Assembly (NCBI RefSeq): GCF_900129035.1 | Contig: NZ_FQTW01000011.1 | Span: 1 to 64,000 of the forward strand | Source of the DNA: Psychroflexus salarius | GTDB lineage: Bacteria > Bacteroidota > Bacteroidia > Flavobacteriales > Flavobacteriaceae | Direction of reading: 5' to 3' | Length of the DNA: 64,000 nucleotides | Shown: positions 35,992 through 46,078 of the stretch, one piece after another | Layout of the letters: each line of letters starts with the position of its first letter | How positions within the stretch are numbered: the stretch's first letter is position 1 | Notes under the pieces: generated by a model | The model's database searches: none | What the model saw: the letters and a program-made list of their open reading frames with translations, nothing else | Told to the model about the DNA's origin: nothing | Position numbers and translations under genes: made by a program

Positions 35992-37263
35992 TTAATTTAA
36001 ATTTTTTGATTGAAGCAATTTAATGTCTGAAACGCTTGGTTTTTCATAAATTTCTAAATCGAAGTAATGTGTTGAGGCTAACAAATGATCAAAAATATCG
36101 GCCATGATGCGCTCGTAGTTTTTCCAAACTTTATCTTTACTAAAAGCATAAATTTCAAGTGGTATACCTTCAGCTGTTTGGGGCAGTTGACGGCTCATAA
36201 TCATCATTTCATGATTTATATTTTTATTTTGCTCTAAATAATGGTCAACATAAGTTCTAAATGCTCCAAAATTAGTCATGTTTCGTCCATTAATTAAAAG
36301 GCTTTTATCAATATTGTTATTAGTGTTATGATTTTTTATTTCCTGATGACGTGAGTTGACGTAATTTGATATCAGCTGAATTTTCTCTAAATGATTGATT
36401 TCTTTTTCAGTTAAAAATTTAATACTGTTGGCTTTAATTAAAATTGCACGCTTTATACGTCTTCCTCCTGAAACACTCATACCACGCCAATTCTTAAATG
36501 AATCAGATATTAAGTAGTAAGTGGGAATGGTTGTAATGGTATTATCAAAATTACGCACTTTGACTGAAGCTAGATTAATTTCAAACACATCACCATCAGC
36601 GCCATATTTCTCCATCGTGATCCAGTCGCCAATTCTTACTGTATCATTAACCGTAACTTGAATACTAGCAACAAATCCTAGAATGGTATCTTTAAAAACC
36701 AAAAGCAATACAGCCGAAAAAGCACCTAATGCTGTTAAGAATTTTAATAGTGGTTTTCCTGTTATCACTGAGAAAATAATTACAATACTTATAAGCCAAA
36801 CTATAATCATAAAGACCTGAATATAGCTTTCAATTGGTTTGTCTTTAAAGGCTTTGATAGTTCTTAAAAAGTCTTTAATGGTTAATAATATGCTTCGAAT
36901 AACCATGACTACCAAAATGGTTATGATGACAGAAAAAGCTCTATTAACTTCGTCTAACAAGTGCTCAAAATCTTTGAGAATAGAAGGCAAAAGACTTGAA
37001 ACAACATTAATTGTAATTAAATTAGAGATGTGTAAAAATGTATTGTTTTTTACTAAATAGTCATCAAACTCAGTTTTGGTTTTAGATGCCAAACGATTTA
37101 CTATTTTTTTAGCAGTATAACGTAAAAGCTTAAATAATAAGTAGCCAAAAATTAAGACTAAAATTAAATTGATACCTAAATTAATGTAAATAGCCTTACT
37201 GCTTGATAAGTTAAACTGCTCTATCAAAAAATTATAAATTAAGCGGTCTGATGTTTGATTCAT
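35992..37263 (-). CDS. Mechanosensitive channel, MscS/YbdG-like
   Basis: 423 aa from ATG 37263 (MNQTSDRLIYNFL). About five membrane segments, then the MscS pore/beta domain: FLTALGAFSAVLLLVFKDTI, FVASIQVTVNDTVRIGDWIT, and IPTYYLISDSFKNWRGMS, with an extended C-terminus as in YbdG. Releases solutes on osmotic downshock. A GTG at 37278 lies at the edge of the -7 box and is not the start. Confidence 0.9.
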   Translation of the reverse strand: MNQTSDRLIYNFLIEQFNLSSSKAIYINLGINLILVLIFGYLLFKLLRYTAKKIVNRLASKTKTEFDDYLVKNNTFLHISNLITINVVSSLLPSILKDFEHLLDEVNRAFSVIITILVVMVIRSILLTIKDFLRTIKAFKDKPIESYIQVFMIIVWLISIVIIFSVITGKPLLKFLTALGAFSAVLLLVFKDTILGFVASIQVTVNDTVRIGDWITMEKYGADGDVFEINLASVKVRNFDNTITTIPTYYLISDSFKNWRGMSVSGGRRIKRAILIKANSIKFLTEKEINHLEKIQLISNYVNSRHQEIKNHNTNNNIDKSLLINGRNMTNFGAFRTYVDHYLEQNKNINHEMMIMSRQLPQTAEGIPLEIYAFSKDKVWKNYERIMADIFDHLLASTHYFDLEIYEKPSVSDIKLLQSKNLN

Positions 37264-37277
37264 TGTTGAATTTTGCA

Positions 37278-37285
37278 CAAATTTA
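37278..37285 (-). promoter_or_regulatory. Candidate -7 box TAAATTTG for the MscS gene
   Basis: Exact TAnnTTTG match on the minus strand, 14 bases before ATG 37263. Confidence 0.42.
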
Positions 37286-37308
37286 CAAAATACCCGATTT
37301 AAAATTCT

Positions 37309-38175
37309 ATGAGATCTAAATATTTGTTGAGTATTATATTATTGCTAGTGATTGTCATTATTTTAGGAGTAATTTTTCTGCTGAAAGACAAGTATATATT
37401 TGAGTATGAACCTACTGCTCAAGTTGAAGTGATTAAGCAATGGACTTTACCTGAAGTTCTTAAAGAAGTATCTGGAATATATTATTTAGGCAATCATAAT
37501 ATGGCATGTATTCAGGATGAAAAAGGTGTGATTTATATCTATAATCTTAAAACATCTCAAATTACTAACCAATTTGAATTTGAACCTCAAGGTGATTTTG
37601 AAGGAATAACTATTATCAATTCAACAGCTTATGTCTTGAGAAGTGATGCTACTATTTTTAAAGTTAAAAATTATAAAAGTCCATCACCTCAAGTTGAAAC
37701 GCTACAACTTTTTAATGAAAAAGGTATTGATGTTGAAGGTTTATTTGCTTTTTCTGAAGATGAATTACTTATAGGTATAAAATTTAGTAAACAGATTAAA
37801 GCTTTAAACCAAATAGTGGTTTACAAATATCAAATTTCTACCGAAAAACTAACTGAGTTTATGAGTATTTCAAATCAACATGAAATTTTTAATTCAATCC
37901 CTCAGTCACATCCATCTCGTGATTTTTGGCTTTCTGAAATAGCTTATGCCGATTCAAAATATTATATCACTGAGGCTAAAACACCAAAATTAATGATACT
38001 CGATCCAAATAAAATTCCACAGCATTTAATTTATCTTGATGAAGATATTTTACCACAACCTGAAGGAATCGCAATTGCTGAAGATGGCCAACTATTTATC
38101 GCTAGTGAAGAAAACAAGAATCAATTGCAAAGTATTAGCCTAATTAAAATAAAGCCTTTAAAAACTAGTCTTTAG
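37309..38175 (+). CDS. SdiA-regulated (YjiK-like) beta-propeller protein
   Basis: 288 aa. One N-terminal membrane anchor (residues 5-25) and then propeller-like repeats: LPEVLKEVSGIYYLGNHNMA, GDFEGITIINSTAYVLRSD, and IDVEGLFAFSEDELLIGIK, with late YLDEDILPQPEGIAIAEDGQ. Matches the SdiA-regulated/esterase-like phytase domain; activity unknown. Its 3' end overlaps the convergent PBP gene by 11 bp. Confidence 0.78.
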   Translation: MRSKYLLSIILLLVIVIILGVIFLLKDKYIFEYEPTAQVEVIKQWTLPEVLKEVSGIYYLGNHNMACIQDEKGVIYIYNLKTSQITNQFEFEPQGDFEGITIINSTAYVLRSDATIFKVKNYKSPSPQVETLQLFNEKGIDVEGLFAFSEDELLIGIKFSKQIKALNQIVVYKYQISTEKLTEFMSISNQHEIFNSIPQSHPSRDFWLSEIAYADSKYYITEAKTPKLMILDPNKIPQHLIYLDEDILPQPEGIAIAEDGQLFIASEENKNQLQSISLIKIKPLKTSL

Positions 38176-40477
38176 ACTTTTTAGATTTAAAGATATTCCA
38201 AAAACTCTTTTTTTCTTTTTTTTGCTTTTGAGCATCTTCGTCAAAATCTTTTTGTTCGGTTTTCTTTTTAAATAGACGTTTTAAAAATCCGTCACGTTTT
38301 TTAGGGTCACAGTTTAATTTATTTTTAATGTTTTGATTAACCTCAGGGAATTGATTTGCGGTATAATGAGTTGTTTTTAATTTCAAAGCTTTATAGGCTT
38401 TAGCAAAAATTGGTAAAGCACTCACAGCGCCTTGACCCAAGGCTGTTGATTTAAAACCAATTCGTTGTTGATTGTGACCAACCCAATTAATACTTACCAA
38501 ATTAGGTGTTAAACCAATAAACCAACCATCTTTATTGTCTTGTGTTGTGCCTGTTTTTCCGGCAATAGCATCTTTTATACCATAAGTTCTCCGAATTGAT
38601 TTGGCAGTACCTGTATTGACTACTTCACCTAACATCGCTAACAATTCAAGTCGATGTTGTTGAGAAAGCGGACTCGCTTTAAATTCTGTTGACTTTGCTT
38701 CATAAATAACTTTTCCATCTTTAAGGATACGTTTAATTAAGTTCAGTTGTAAGGGAATTTTAGAACTCACAATCCCAGCGTAAGCTCTTGCAAGCTCTTC
38801 AAAACTCAAATTAACAGCACCTAATGCAATTGAAGGTTTTTCGGGAATAGGACTTGTTATTCCAAATTCACGAGCCAACTTAATTGTTTGTTTTAATCCA
38901 GATTCTTCTAAAACCTTGACTGAAATGGTATTCATCGAGTTACTTAAGGCATAATTTAAGCTATAATTCATGTGTTTGTCATCATCAGTTTTAGAGGCAT
39001 TTTGGGGCTGCCAATCATCATAATCTGTATAGGTAACCGTGTTTCCTGCTAAATAGGAGCAAGGTTCTAAACCCGATTGTAAACCACTCGCATATATAAA
39101 AGGTTTAAAAGTCGAGCCGACTTGACGCTTAGCATAATGAATAACATCAAATTGTGAAACACGATAATCAGCCCCACCAACATAACTTAAAATGTCTCCA
39201 CTTTTTGGATCTATAGTTAAACTAGCAGCATTCAAAAACTTCAATTGTTCTTGTAAACTATCAATTACTGAAGCTGTTTTTAACTGATATTCTTTGCCAT
39301 TATAAATTTCAATAGATTTGTTATTACTTAGCTCTTTAATAATTTCAGCTTCTGAAAACCCCTTTTTTGTGAGGTTTTTATAGACTTTAGTTGATTTTAA
39401 AACAGGTAACCAAACCGATTTTTGTTGCCATGGTTTTTGATTTTGATATTCAGCTTCAAATAGCTGCTGTATTTTTTTAAGATGTTTGACCAACTCAGTT
39501 TCAAATGCATTTTGTATGTCAGCATCAATACTCGTTTCAATCGTCAGCCCGCTTGTCTTTAAGTCTAGTTCCGTTTTATTTTCTGAATTAAGACGTGATA
39601 TAATTGTATTAGCTTCAGCATATAAACGTTCATTGAGAAACGCCGAACCAGTTGAAGTTTCTCTATTATAATTAATACTCAGATTCTGCTGAAGCACTTT
39701 GTTGGCTTCATCTTGGCTTAAATAATTGTAGTTAAGCATCTGTGTAATAACAACATCGCGCCTTAATTGGCTTCGTTCAGGGAATAAACGTGGATTATAG
39801 CTGTGATTGGCTTTTAAAGTTCCTATGAGAGTAGCAGCTTCAGATAAGTTTAATTCTGATGCGGGTTTACTAAAAAATCGTTTAGAGGCACTTTCAATAC
39901 CATAGGTGTTTCCGCTAAATGGCACAGTGTTTAAGTAAAGCTCTAGAATATCTTTTTTACTATAAATATCTTCTAACTTAAAAGCGGTAAAGGCTTCTTT
40001 AATTTTGTTGACAGGCAAGCTAAACCAGCCAAGATTCTCTCTACCGTAAATGTTTTTAGCTAGTTGTAAAGTAATCGTACTTCCACCGCCAGACGAGTCG
40101 TCACCAGCTAAAATGGTTTTAAATAAAACCCTTAAAAGGCTCCTTGAATCAACGCCTGAATGTTCAAAAAAGCGCACATCTTCAGTAGCTATTAATGCAT
40201 CAATTACATGTTGGGGTAATTGTTCTAAGTCTATCGATTCCCGATTAAATTGATAGACTTTTGTTAGCGTAACATTATGACGGTCTACAAACACTGAAGC
40301 TTCAGCATTAGTCAAATTTTTAAGGTTTTGTTTCGTTGGTAATTTACCCCAAAAGCCAAGATAAATACTCCCAATAAAGCTAGCTAAAATTAGCGCTATT
40401 ACTAAAATAGATTTTAGGATTAACCGAAATAAAATCCTTTTAAACGGTCTTTTTTGACGAGACTTTGTTTTTTTCAT
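38165..40477 (-). CDS. Bifunctional class A penicillin-binding protein (PBP1A-like)
   Basis: 770 aa from ATG 40477 (MKKTKSRQKRPFKR). Cytoplasmic basic tail and one membrane anchor, GT51 transglycosylase motifs (ALIATEDVRFFEHSGVD, GGSTITLQLAKN), then the transpeptidase domain with STFK active-site serine (VGSTFKPFIYA), SNSMN, and KTGTT. The tail is strongly basic/acidic. Polymerises and cross-links peptidoglycan. The ORF could extend to TTG 40486, which touches the -7 box. Confidence 0.94.
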   Translation of the reverse strand: MKKTKSRQKRPFKRILFRLILKSILVIALILASFIGSIYLGFWGKLPTKQNLKNLTNAEASVFVDRHNVTLTKVYQFNRESIDLEQLPQHVIDALIATEDVRFFEHSGVDSRSLLRVLFKTILAGDDSSGGGSTITLQLAKNIYGRENLGWFSLPVNKIKEAFTAFKLEDIYSKKDILELYLNTVPFSGNTYGIESASKRFFSKPASELNLSEAATLIGTLKANHSYNPRLFPERSQLRRDVVITQMLNYNYLSQDEANKVLQQNLSINYNRETSTGSAFLNERLYAEANTIISRLNSENKTELDLKTSGLTIETSIDADIQNAFETELVKHLKKIQQLFEAEYQNQKPWQQKSVWLPVLKSTKVYKNLTKKGFSEAEIIKELSNNKSIEIYNGKEYQLKTASVIDSLQEQLKFLNAASLTIDPKSGDILSYVGGADYRVSQFDVIHYAKRQVGSTFKPFIYASGLQSGLEPCSYLAGNTVTYTDYDDWQPQNASKTDDDKHMNYSLNYALSNSMNTISVKVLEESGLKQTIKLAREFGITSPIPEKPSIALGAVNLSFEELARAYAGIVSSKIPLQLNLIKRILKDGKVIYEAKSTEFKASPLSQQHRLELLAMLGEVVNTGTAKSIRRTYGIKDAIAGKTGTTQDNKDGWFIGLTPNLVSINWVGHNQQRIGFKSTALGQGAVSALPIFAKAYKALKLKTTHYTANQFPEVNQNIKNKLNCDPKKRDGFLKRLFKKKTEQKDFDEDAQKQKKEKKSFWNIFKSKKSKD

Positions 40478-40483
40478 AGATAA

Positions 40484-40491
40484 CAAAATTA
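40484..40491 (-). promoter_or_regulatory. Candidate -7 box TAATTTTG for the PBP1A gene
   Basis: Exact TAnnTTTG match on the minus strand, six bases before ATG 40477. Confidence 0.38.
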
Positions 40492-40555
40492 GAAGATAAT
40501 TCAGTTTCAGACGTTAATTCTTTTAAAAAATGAAATGATTAAGTTTAATAGACTT

Positions 40556-40563
40556 TATTTTTG
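40556..40563 (+). promoter_or_regulatory. Candidate -7 box TATTTTTG for the SDR gene
   Basis: Exact TAnnTTTG match ending 15 bases before ATG 40579; it overlaps the in-frame TTG at 40561, ruling that out as start. Confidence 0.45.
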
Positions 40564-40578
40564 AAAAAAATATTACAA

Positions 40579-41292
40579 ATGAATACAAAAGTTGCATTTA
40601 TTACTGGCGGAACTAAAGGAATAGGCTTAGGTATTGCTGAAGCATTGATCGCTGAAGGTACTAAAGTTATTTTAACGAGCCGTTCTAAAACTGATGCTCA
40701 AAAAATAGCTGATAAACTAAACGCTGATAAAGCAGAACAAGTTGCTGTTGGCTTAGAAGCCGATGTTAGACATTTTGATGCCGTTGAAGATGCTGTTAGA
40801 AAAGGTTTAGAAGAGTTTGGACAGATAGATTACGTTATTGCCAATGCTGGTTTAGGTCATTTTGGGAGTATTGAAGAAATTACACATGAACAATGGCACC
40901 AAGTAATTGATACCAACCTAACAGGTGTTTTTAATACTATAAAAGCAACTGTTGAAGCATTAACTGAATCTAAAGGTTACTTCATTAGTATTTCAAGTTT
41001 AGCTGGAACTAATTTCTTTGCAAAAGGAACGGCATATAACGCCAGTAAATTTGGTTTGACTGGTTTTACTCAAGCTTTAATGTTAGACTTACGTGATAAA
41101 GGCATTAAAGTTTCAACCATTATGCCAGGCTCAGTTTCAACTTATTTTAATGGCAATGAGCCTGATGCCAATGACGCTTGGAAAATTCAACCTGAAGATT
41201 TAGGTGAATTAGTAGTTGATATGTTTAAACTTAATCCACGAACTTTACCAAGCAAAATAGAAGTGAGACCATCACAACCACCAAAAAAATAA
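40579..41292 (+). CDS. Short-chain dehydrogenase/reductase
   Basis: 237 aa from ATG 40579 (MNTKVAFITGGTKGIGLGIA). Classical SDR: TGGTKGIG cofactor motif, NAGLG, catalytic Ser (SISSLAG) and YNASK (Tyr/Lys), then PGSVSTYF. Reduces or oxidises an alcohol or keto group using NAD(P); substrate unknown. Confidence 0.9.
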   Translation: MNTKVAFITGGTKGIGLGIAEALIAEGTKVILTSRSKTDAQKIADKLNADKAEQVAVGLEADVRHFDAVEDAVRKGLEEFGQIDYVIANAGLGHFGSIEEITHEQWHQVIDTNLTGVFNTIKATVEALTESKGYFISISSLAGTNFFAKGTAYNASKFGLTGFTQALMLDLRDKGIKVSTIMPGSVSTYFNGNEPDANDAWKIQPEDLGELVVDMFKLNPRTLPSKIEVRPSQPPKK

Positions 41293-41314
41293 ATTTTGTT
41301 GATTGATTATTGAT

Positions 41315-41351
41315 AAAAAAGCGACTTTGTTAAGAGCAAAGTCGCTTTTTT
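41315..41351. terminator. Bidirectional Rho-independent terminator
   Basis: 15-bp perfect stem AAAAAAGCGACTTTG / CAAAGTCGCTTTTTT with a 7-base loop, between the convergent SDR and M3 peptidase genes. Confidence 0.92.
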
Positions 41352-41374
41352 ATTTGAAGTGGTTTAAATAATTT

Positions 41375-43396
41375 TTAATCTATTAATCCAGCACGTTTTA
41401 ATAAAGCATCAGGCTTAGGTTCTTGTCCTCTAAAGCTTTTATATAATTTCATTGGTTCTACAGTACCGCCTTTTGAAAGAACTGTTGATTTAAATTTATC
41501 AGCAATAGTTTGATTAAAAATGCCATGTTCTTTAAATGCTTCGAAAGCATCGGCATCTAAGACTTCAGCCCATTTATAAGAATAGTAACCTGAACTGTAA
41601 CCGCCTTGAAAAATATGACCAAAAGCTGTGCTCATACAATTAGTAGAAATATCAGGTAATAAAGCCGTCGGTTTAAAAGCATTCAATTCATGCGCTTTAA
41701 CATCATTAACATCAGTTGGATCAATACCATGCCATGCTAAATCTAATTGACCAAAACTTAATTGACGTAAACTCTGCAAGCCTTCCATGAAGTTAGCTGA
41801 AGCTTTAATTTTAGCAATTAATTCTTCTGGAATTACTTCACTAGTTTTGTGATGTTTAGCAAATAGTTGTAAGGCTTCTGGTTCGTAGCACCAATTTTCA
41901 AGTAGTTGACTTGGTAATTCAACAAAATCCCAGTAAACATTAGCGCCAGATAATGATGGGTAAGTTGTATTTGCCAGCATGGCATGTAAAGCGTGACCGA
42001 ACTCGTGAAACAAGGTTGTTACTTCATTAAACGTTAGTAATGAAGGCTGAGATTGCGTTGGTTTGGTGAAATTACAAACAATTGAAACTAAAGGCCTTTC
42101 ATTTTGACCGTCTTTAATAAATTGCGGCTTATAAGTCGTCATCCAAGCGCCATCGCGTTTGCCAGCTCGTGGATGAAAATCGGCATATAGTGTAGCTTTT
42201 GGGCTGCCATTTTCTAAAACATCAAAGGTTTTTACATCTGGATGGTAAAGTTCATAAGACTTATTTTCATTGAATTCTAAACCATATAACTTGGTTGTGA
42301 TTTTAAATAAGCCATCAATAACTTGATTTAATTCGAAATAAGGCTTTAAATCTTCTTCTTTTAAACTAAAGGTTTTAGATTTTAAAAGTTCGGTGTAATA
42401 AGCTTGATCCCATTTCTGAAAATCTGTAATGCCATCAGTTTTTTCTGCAAAATCCTTTAATTGATTAAATTCTCTTTCGGCCGCTGGCTTAGCTTTTTCA
42501 AGTAATTCATTTATAAAATTGTTAACTGTTTCGGGAGACTTAGCCATGCGTTCTTCTAAAACAAAATCGGCATGTGTGTTATAACCTAAAAGTTGAGCGC
42601 GTTCAAAACGTAATTTTGAAATTTGAAGTACTTGCGACTCATTATTATAGTCGTTATCCTTAAAAGCTTTGGAGCCAAAACCTTTTAAAAGCTGCTTTCT
42701 AAGTTCACGATGTTTAGCATACTTCATTACAGGTATAAAGCTTGGGTAATCTAAAGTAAATAGGTAACCTTCCTTTTTATCTTCTTTTTGAGCAAGTTCT
42801 GCGGCACTTTCGAGCACAGTTTTAGGTATGCCTTCAACTTTTGACTCATCAGTGATATGAAGTTTAAAGTTATTTGTTTCAGCTAGCACATTTTCACCAA
42901 ATTTTAATGAAAGTTGTGCTAATTGAGTATCGATTTCTCTTAAACGCTGTTGTTGTTTTTCATTCAAATTAGCACCATTTCTGGTAAAATTTTTGTAAAC
43001 TTTCTCTAATAAGCGCGTTTGCTCGGGGTTTAAATTTTCTTGGTTTTGCTGTTCATAAACCGTTTTAATTTTACTGAATAAAGCTTTATTCAGTAAAATA
43101 TCGTTGTTAAACTCGCTTAACCAAGGTGAAATTTCCTGAGCAATTTGTTGAAGTTCAGGATTGGTTTCAGCTGAATTTAAATTAAAAAAAACACTAACAA
43201 TTCTATCGAGTTGAAATCCTGAAAATTCTAAAGCTTCAATCGTGTTTTTAAAATTAGCAGGTTCGGTTGAAGTGCTAATGTTTTCAACTTCTTCACGTGC
43301 AGCGTTTAAAGCTTGTTCAATAGCAGGTTTATAGTGTTTATTTTCTATTTGTTCGAATGGTGGATGGTTAAAGCTTTGCAATAACGGGTTACTCAT
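41375..43396 (-). CDS. M3-family zinc metallopeptidase (oligopeptidase A / Dcp type)
   Basis: 673 aa. Starts MSNPLLQSFNHPPFEQIENK, typical for this family; zinc site HEFGH in TTLFHEFGHALHAML near residue 465, with the downstream Glu in VELPSQLLENWCYEP. Cytoplasmic (no signal) or periplasmic degradation of short peptides. The upstream gene stops two bases before it, so they are co-transcribed. Confidence 0.92.
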   Translation of the reverse strand: MSNPLLQSFNHPPFEQIENKHYKPAIEQALNAAREEVENISTSTEPANFKNTIEALEFSGFQLDRIVSVFFNLNSAETNPELQQIAQEISPWLSEFNNDILLNKALFSKIKTVYEQQNQENLNPEQTRLLEKVYKNFTRNGANLNEKQQQRLREIDTQLAQLSLKFGENVLAETNNFKLHITDESKVEGIPKTVLESAAELAQKEDKKEGYLFTLDYPSFIPVMKYAKHRELRKQLLKGFGSKAFKDNDYNNESQVLQISKLRFERAQLLGYNTHADFVLEERMAKSPETVNNFINELLEKAKPAAEREFNQLKDFAEKTDGITDFQKWDQAYYTELLKSKTFSLKEEDLKPYFELNQVIDGLFKITTKLYGLEFNENKSYELYHPDVKTFDVLENGSPKATLYADFHPRAGKRDGAWMTTYKPQFIKDGQNERPLVSIVCNFTKPTQSQPSLLTFNEVTTLFHEFGHALHAMLANTTYPSLSGANVYWDFVELPSQLLENWCYEPEALQLFAKHHKTSEVIPEELIAKIKASANFMEGLQSLRQLSFGQLDLAWHGIDPTDVNDVKAHELNAFKPTALLPDISTNCMSTAFGHIFQGGYSSGYYSYKWAEVLDADAFEAFKEHGIFNQTIADKFKSTVLSKGGTVEPMKLYKSFRGQEPKPDALLKRAGLID

Positions 43397-43398
43397 AC

Positions 43399-44871
43399 TT
43401 AATAGGTTTTAATTTCTTTTGTTGCCTCTAATACATTTTGGTCTTTCCAAATCTCAGGCGAGTAGTTTTTAAATTGCTCGATAATCATCGGTTTGGCTTC
43501 TTTCAATAAGCTGTAATCTTCAACCGAAAGTTTACGCTGATTGACCACAAATAATTCAGTTTCATTGGTGTTATCAGCTTCAGCTAAGATTTCAAGTTTA
43601 AATTTAAGGCGTTCACTTCTGTCATCATTATTTTCTTTAAATACAAATTTTCGATCTAAATAAAAATATTGCTTGTTGATTGATTTGATGTATTTTGGAT
43701 AATAAGTGCCATTTTCGGTTTTAAAATAAGTCACTTCTTTGGTATTCAAATAGGCATCAAATTTAATACCGAATAAAAACTTCAAATTTAATTTAGATTC
43801 ACTTTTGCCTTCAGCTAGACGTTGGGTAAGTTTAACTATAGCAAAATCTTTTGCTGTAATGTAAAATTTGCCTATATATTTAGCACGATTACGGTCTGGA
43901 GCATAATTAACAACGTAAACCATTTGGTTATTAAAGCTGGTAACATCATCTATTTCAAATGCGTAATCGTCTGGTTCGGCTAAGGGTTCGAATAAGGTGT
44001 TGGTAAAAGTATATCTGTTTAAGGTACCTTTGATGTTTCTTGAAACCGATTTAACATCTAAAGTGTCAGGTTGGTCTTTAAGTTGCTCATTGATACCTGA
44101 TAAATCGAGTGAATCTGCCACTCGGATAATAAATGTTCGCACCTTGAAGCTATTACTATTTTCAAGTTTTTCGAAAATCTTTTTGAAGGCGCGATTTTGA
44201 ATTTCTTCAACATCATTATTTGAAGTGCTACTACTTAATTCAATGGCGCGATAGGGTTTAAGATGAACAGAGTCTTGATTTAAATAATTAAAATCGACTA
44301 ATTTTTCTGTAAAATAAGTAGAAGTTTCACCAATAACTGATTTTGAAAGTGCTTCTAATTCCTTATTGATATTATTTTCAATTTTCTTACTTAAATAATT
44401 TGCTTTTTTTAATTCAAACCCATAATCTTTATAGGTGCTTTGGTATTTATTCCTGATAAAAATATTGTAAGAATTGGCTTTTGTAGCGTAATTCTTGTTT
44501 TTGTTTTTTAAAAACTTATCAATTAATTCGCGACCTGTTAAAGATTGGTCTTTTAAAAAGACTTCGCCCAACTCATTAACTGCCGTTTCTAATATAACTT
44601 TTTGATTGTTTTTAAAATCACCGATAGCAATGCGTTTTGTTTTAAAACCCATGCTGGAAAATTCAATTGAATCTTTTGTTGTAAATTGATTAACAACAAT
44701 AGAGAAGTTGCCTTCTGTATTAGTGATAACACCGTAATTTTTAGTGATTCTTACCGTTGCAAACGGAATACTTTCTTTAGTATCTTGACTTAGTAAAGTT
44801 CCTGTAAGTGTTTGAGCAAAACTTAAACTGGTTAAACCAAGTAGCAAATAAGTGATGGTTGACTTTATCAT
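43399..44871 (-). CDS. Exported protein with carboxypeptidase-like regulatory domain
   Basis: 490 aa. Signal peptide ending SLSFAQ, then a CarboxypepD_reg-like beta-sandwich (TGTLLSQDTKESIPFATVRI ... GVITNTEGNFSI, residues 21-100), followed by a long domain of unknown type with EIDDVTSFNNQMVYVVNYAP. Similar in layout to the DUF5686-type proteins of Bacteroidota but without a visible C-terminal barrel. Likely periplasmic or outer membrane. Co-transcribed with the M3 peptidase. Confidence 0.7.
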   Translation of the reverse strand: MIKSTITYLLLGLTSLSFAQTLTGTLLSQDTKESIPFATVRITKNYGVITNTEGNFSIVVNQFTTKDSIEFSSMGFKTKRIAIGDFKNNQKVILETAVNELGEVFLKDQSLTGRELIDKFLKNKNKNYATKANSYNIFIRNKYQSTYKDYGFELKKANYLSKKIENNINKELEALSKSVIGETSTYFTEKLVDFNYLNQDSVHLKPYRAIELSSSTSNNDVEEIQNRAFKKIFEKLENSNSFKVRTFIIRVADSLDLSGINEQLKDQPDTLDVKSVSRNIKGTLNRYTFTNTLFEPLAEPDDYAFEIDDVTSFNNQMVYVVNYAPDRNRAKYIGKFYITAKDFAIVKLTQRLAEGKSESKLNLKFLFGIKFDAYLNTKEVTYFKTENGTYYPKYIKSINKQYFYLDRKFVFKENNDDRSERLKFKLEILAEADNTNETELFVVNQRKLSVEDYSLLKEAKPMIIEQFKNYSPEIWKDQNVLEATKEIKTY

Positions 44872-44923
44872 AGGTAGGTTTTTAGCTTAACGCTCATATT
44901 TTGAAAATGTTACAGTTAACGTT

Positions 44924-45982
44924 CTACTTTTTCTCTTCTTTATTAAAATAGACTAAGTAGTAATACATTTGGCGTTCTTCATCCCAACCTTTTTCAATAA
45001 ACTTATCGGCGCTTGCACCGCTTACAAAGTCCATTTTTATTTGAACATTAGTATCAAGATTAATAACGCTTTTTACTTTTTTTCGTGCTGCTGTTACAGC
45101 GGTGTTTGAAATCGGGAAATCACTTAAATCTTCAATTTTATATTTGGGCGCTTGTTCTTCTTTATAGTTTTTAAATTCAGGTTCAAGTTCAGGATTTTCA
45201 AGTACATCGGTTAAAAAGTTTTGCTCATTAAAATTATCATTTGCGGCAAAATGATTCATAGCTTTATTCATAAACAAAACTTCTTGCTGTTTATCTTCAG
45301 CTGGTAAAACCACATCTTTGGCAAAATTCTCGCAAAATTTCAAGTATTTTTTAGTGTAAAAATTTTCGTCTTGAAAAAAATCTACACCTAAAAATTGTTC
45401 TAACCAATATTTCGTATCGTATTTATTAGAATCGACAGAGAGGATTTTATAACCTTCTTCTTTTTCAGTATTTAAAATTAAGGCACCTTTGTCAAGCTTG
45501 TTTAAATAAACGCCTTGTTGTAATATCATTTCAAGGTTATTTTGTTGCTCTTGAAATTGTAAAAAGTCATGCTTTAACTCGGATTTAAAAATACCAATCG
45601 CATCAACTTTTTGATTATCTACAAGTACATTTTCAAAGTAAACCACGTAAACTTCACCGCCTTTAATGTGTTGATGCATAGATTGTTCAAATAAATACCG
45701 AGTTATTTGCTTAGAAATTTCATGTGCCTTAAGCGGATTGTTAAAAATTTCAGTCGCATAATTATAAAGCTGATGAAATTCTAAATCGGTTTCATGAACA
45801 AATTGATAATAACTCTCTTCTTTATCGCGAAATGATTTTAAAAAGTATTCTTTAATTAATGGGGTTAATTCGTCTGATAGCTGATAAGCTTCTTCTGATA
45901 AAAAGAGTGATTCGTTGCGGCTTTTATTGCCAACACGATGTATAGATAAACTTTCAATTTGGGCGCTATATAAATTGAGCAT
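44924..45982 (-). CDS. Nucleoid-associated protein (NdpA/YejK-like)
   Basis: 352 aa. Matches the NA37/NdpA family in length and pattern: N-terminal IESLSIHRVGNKSRNESLFL, VYVVYFENVLVDNQKVDAIGI, ALILNTEKEEGYKILSVD, and the conserved middle around DTKYWLEQFLGV. E. coli YejK binds nucleoid DNA; the role in Bacteroidota is unclear. Confidence 0.8.
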   Translation of the reverse strand: MLNLYSAQIESLSIHRVGNKSRNESLFLSEEAYQLSDELTPLIKEYFLKSFRDKEESYYQFVHETDLEFHQLYNYATEIFNNPLKAHEISKQITRYLFEQSMHQHIKGGEVYVVYFENVLVDNQKVDAIGIFKSELKHDFLQFQEQQNNLEMILQQGVYLNKLDKGALILNTEKEEGYKILSVDSNKYDTKYWLEQFLGVDFFQDENFYTKKYLKFCENFAKDVVLPAEDKQQEVLFMNKAMNHFAANDNFNEQNFLTDVLENPELEPEFKNYKEEQAPKYKIEDLSDFPISNTAVTAARKKVKSVINLDTNVQIKMDFVSGASADKFIEKGWDEERQMYYYLVYFNKEEKK

Positions 45983-46027
45983 AAGGAAATGAGTATTAAG
46001 GTATATTAAAAATTTGTGGTGGTAAGC

Positions 46028-46045
46028 TAACTTCAGTTGAAGTTA
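46028..46045. promoter_or_regulatory. 18-bp dyad TAACTTCA-GT-TGAAGTTA
   Basis: Perfect 8-bp arms with a 2-bp centre between the IS1096-passenger-like gene and the NdpA-like gene. Its right part (46032-46048) recurs exactly at 9209-9225. The loop is too small for a normal hairpin, so a protein site is more likely than a terminator. Confidence 0.4.
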
Positions 46046-46078
46046 CCGAACTAAATATTTATTTATAAACTTTGTTAT

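Noticed and set aside
46028-46045. Rho-independent terminator for the passenger-like gene
   Set aside because: Two-base centre, AT-rich stem and no T tract.
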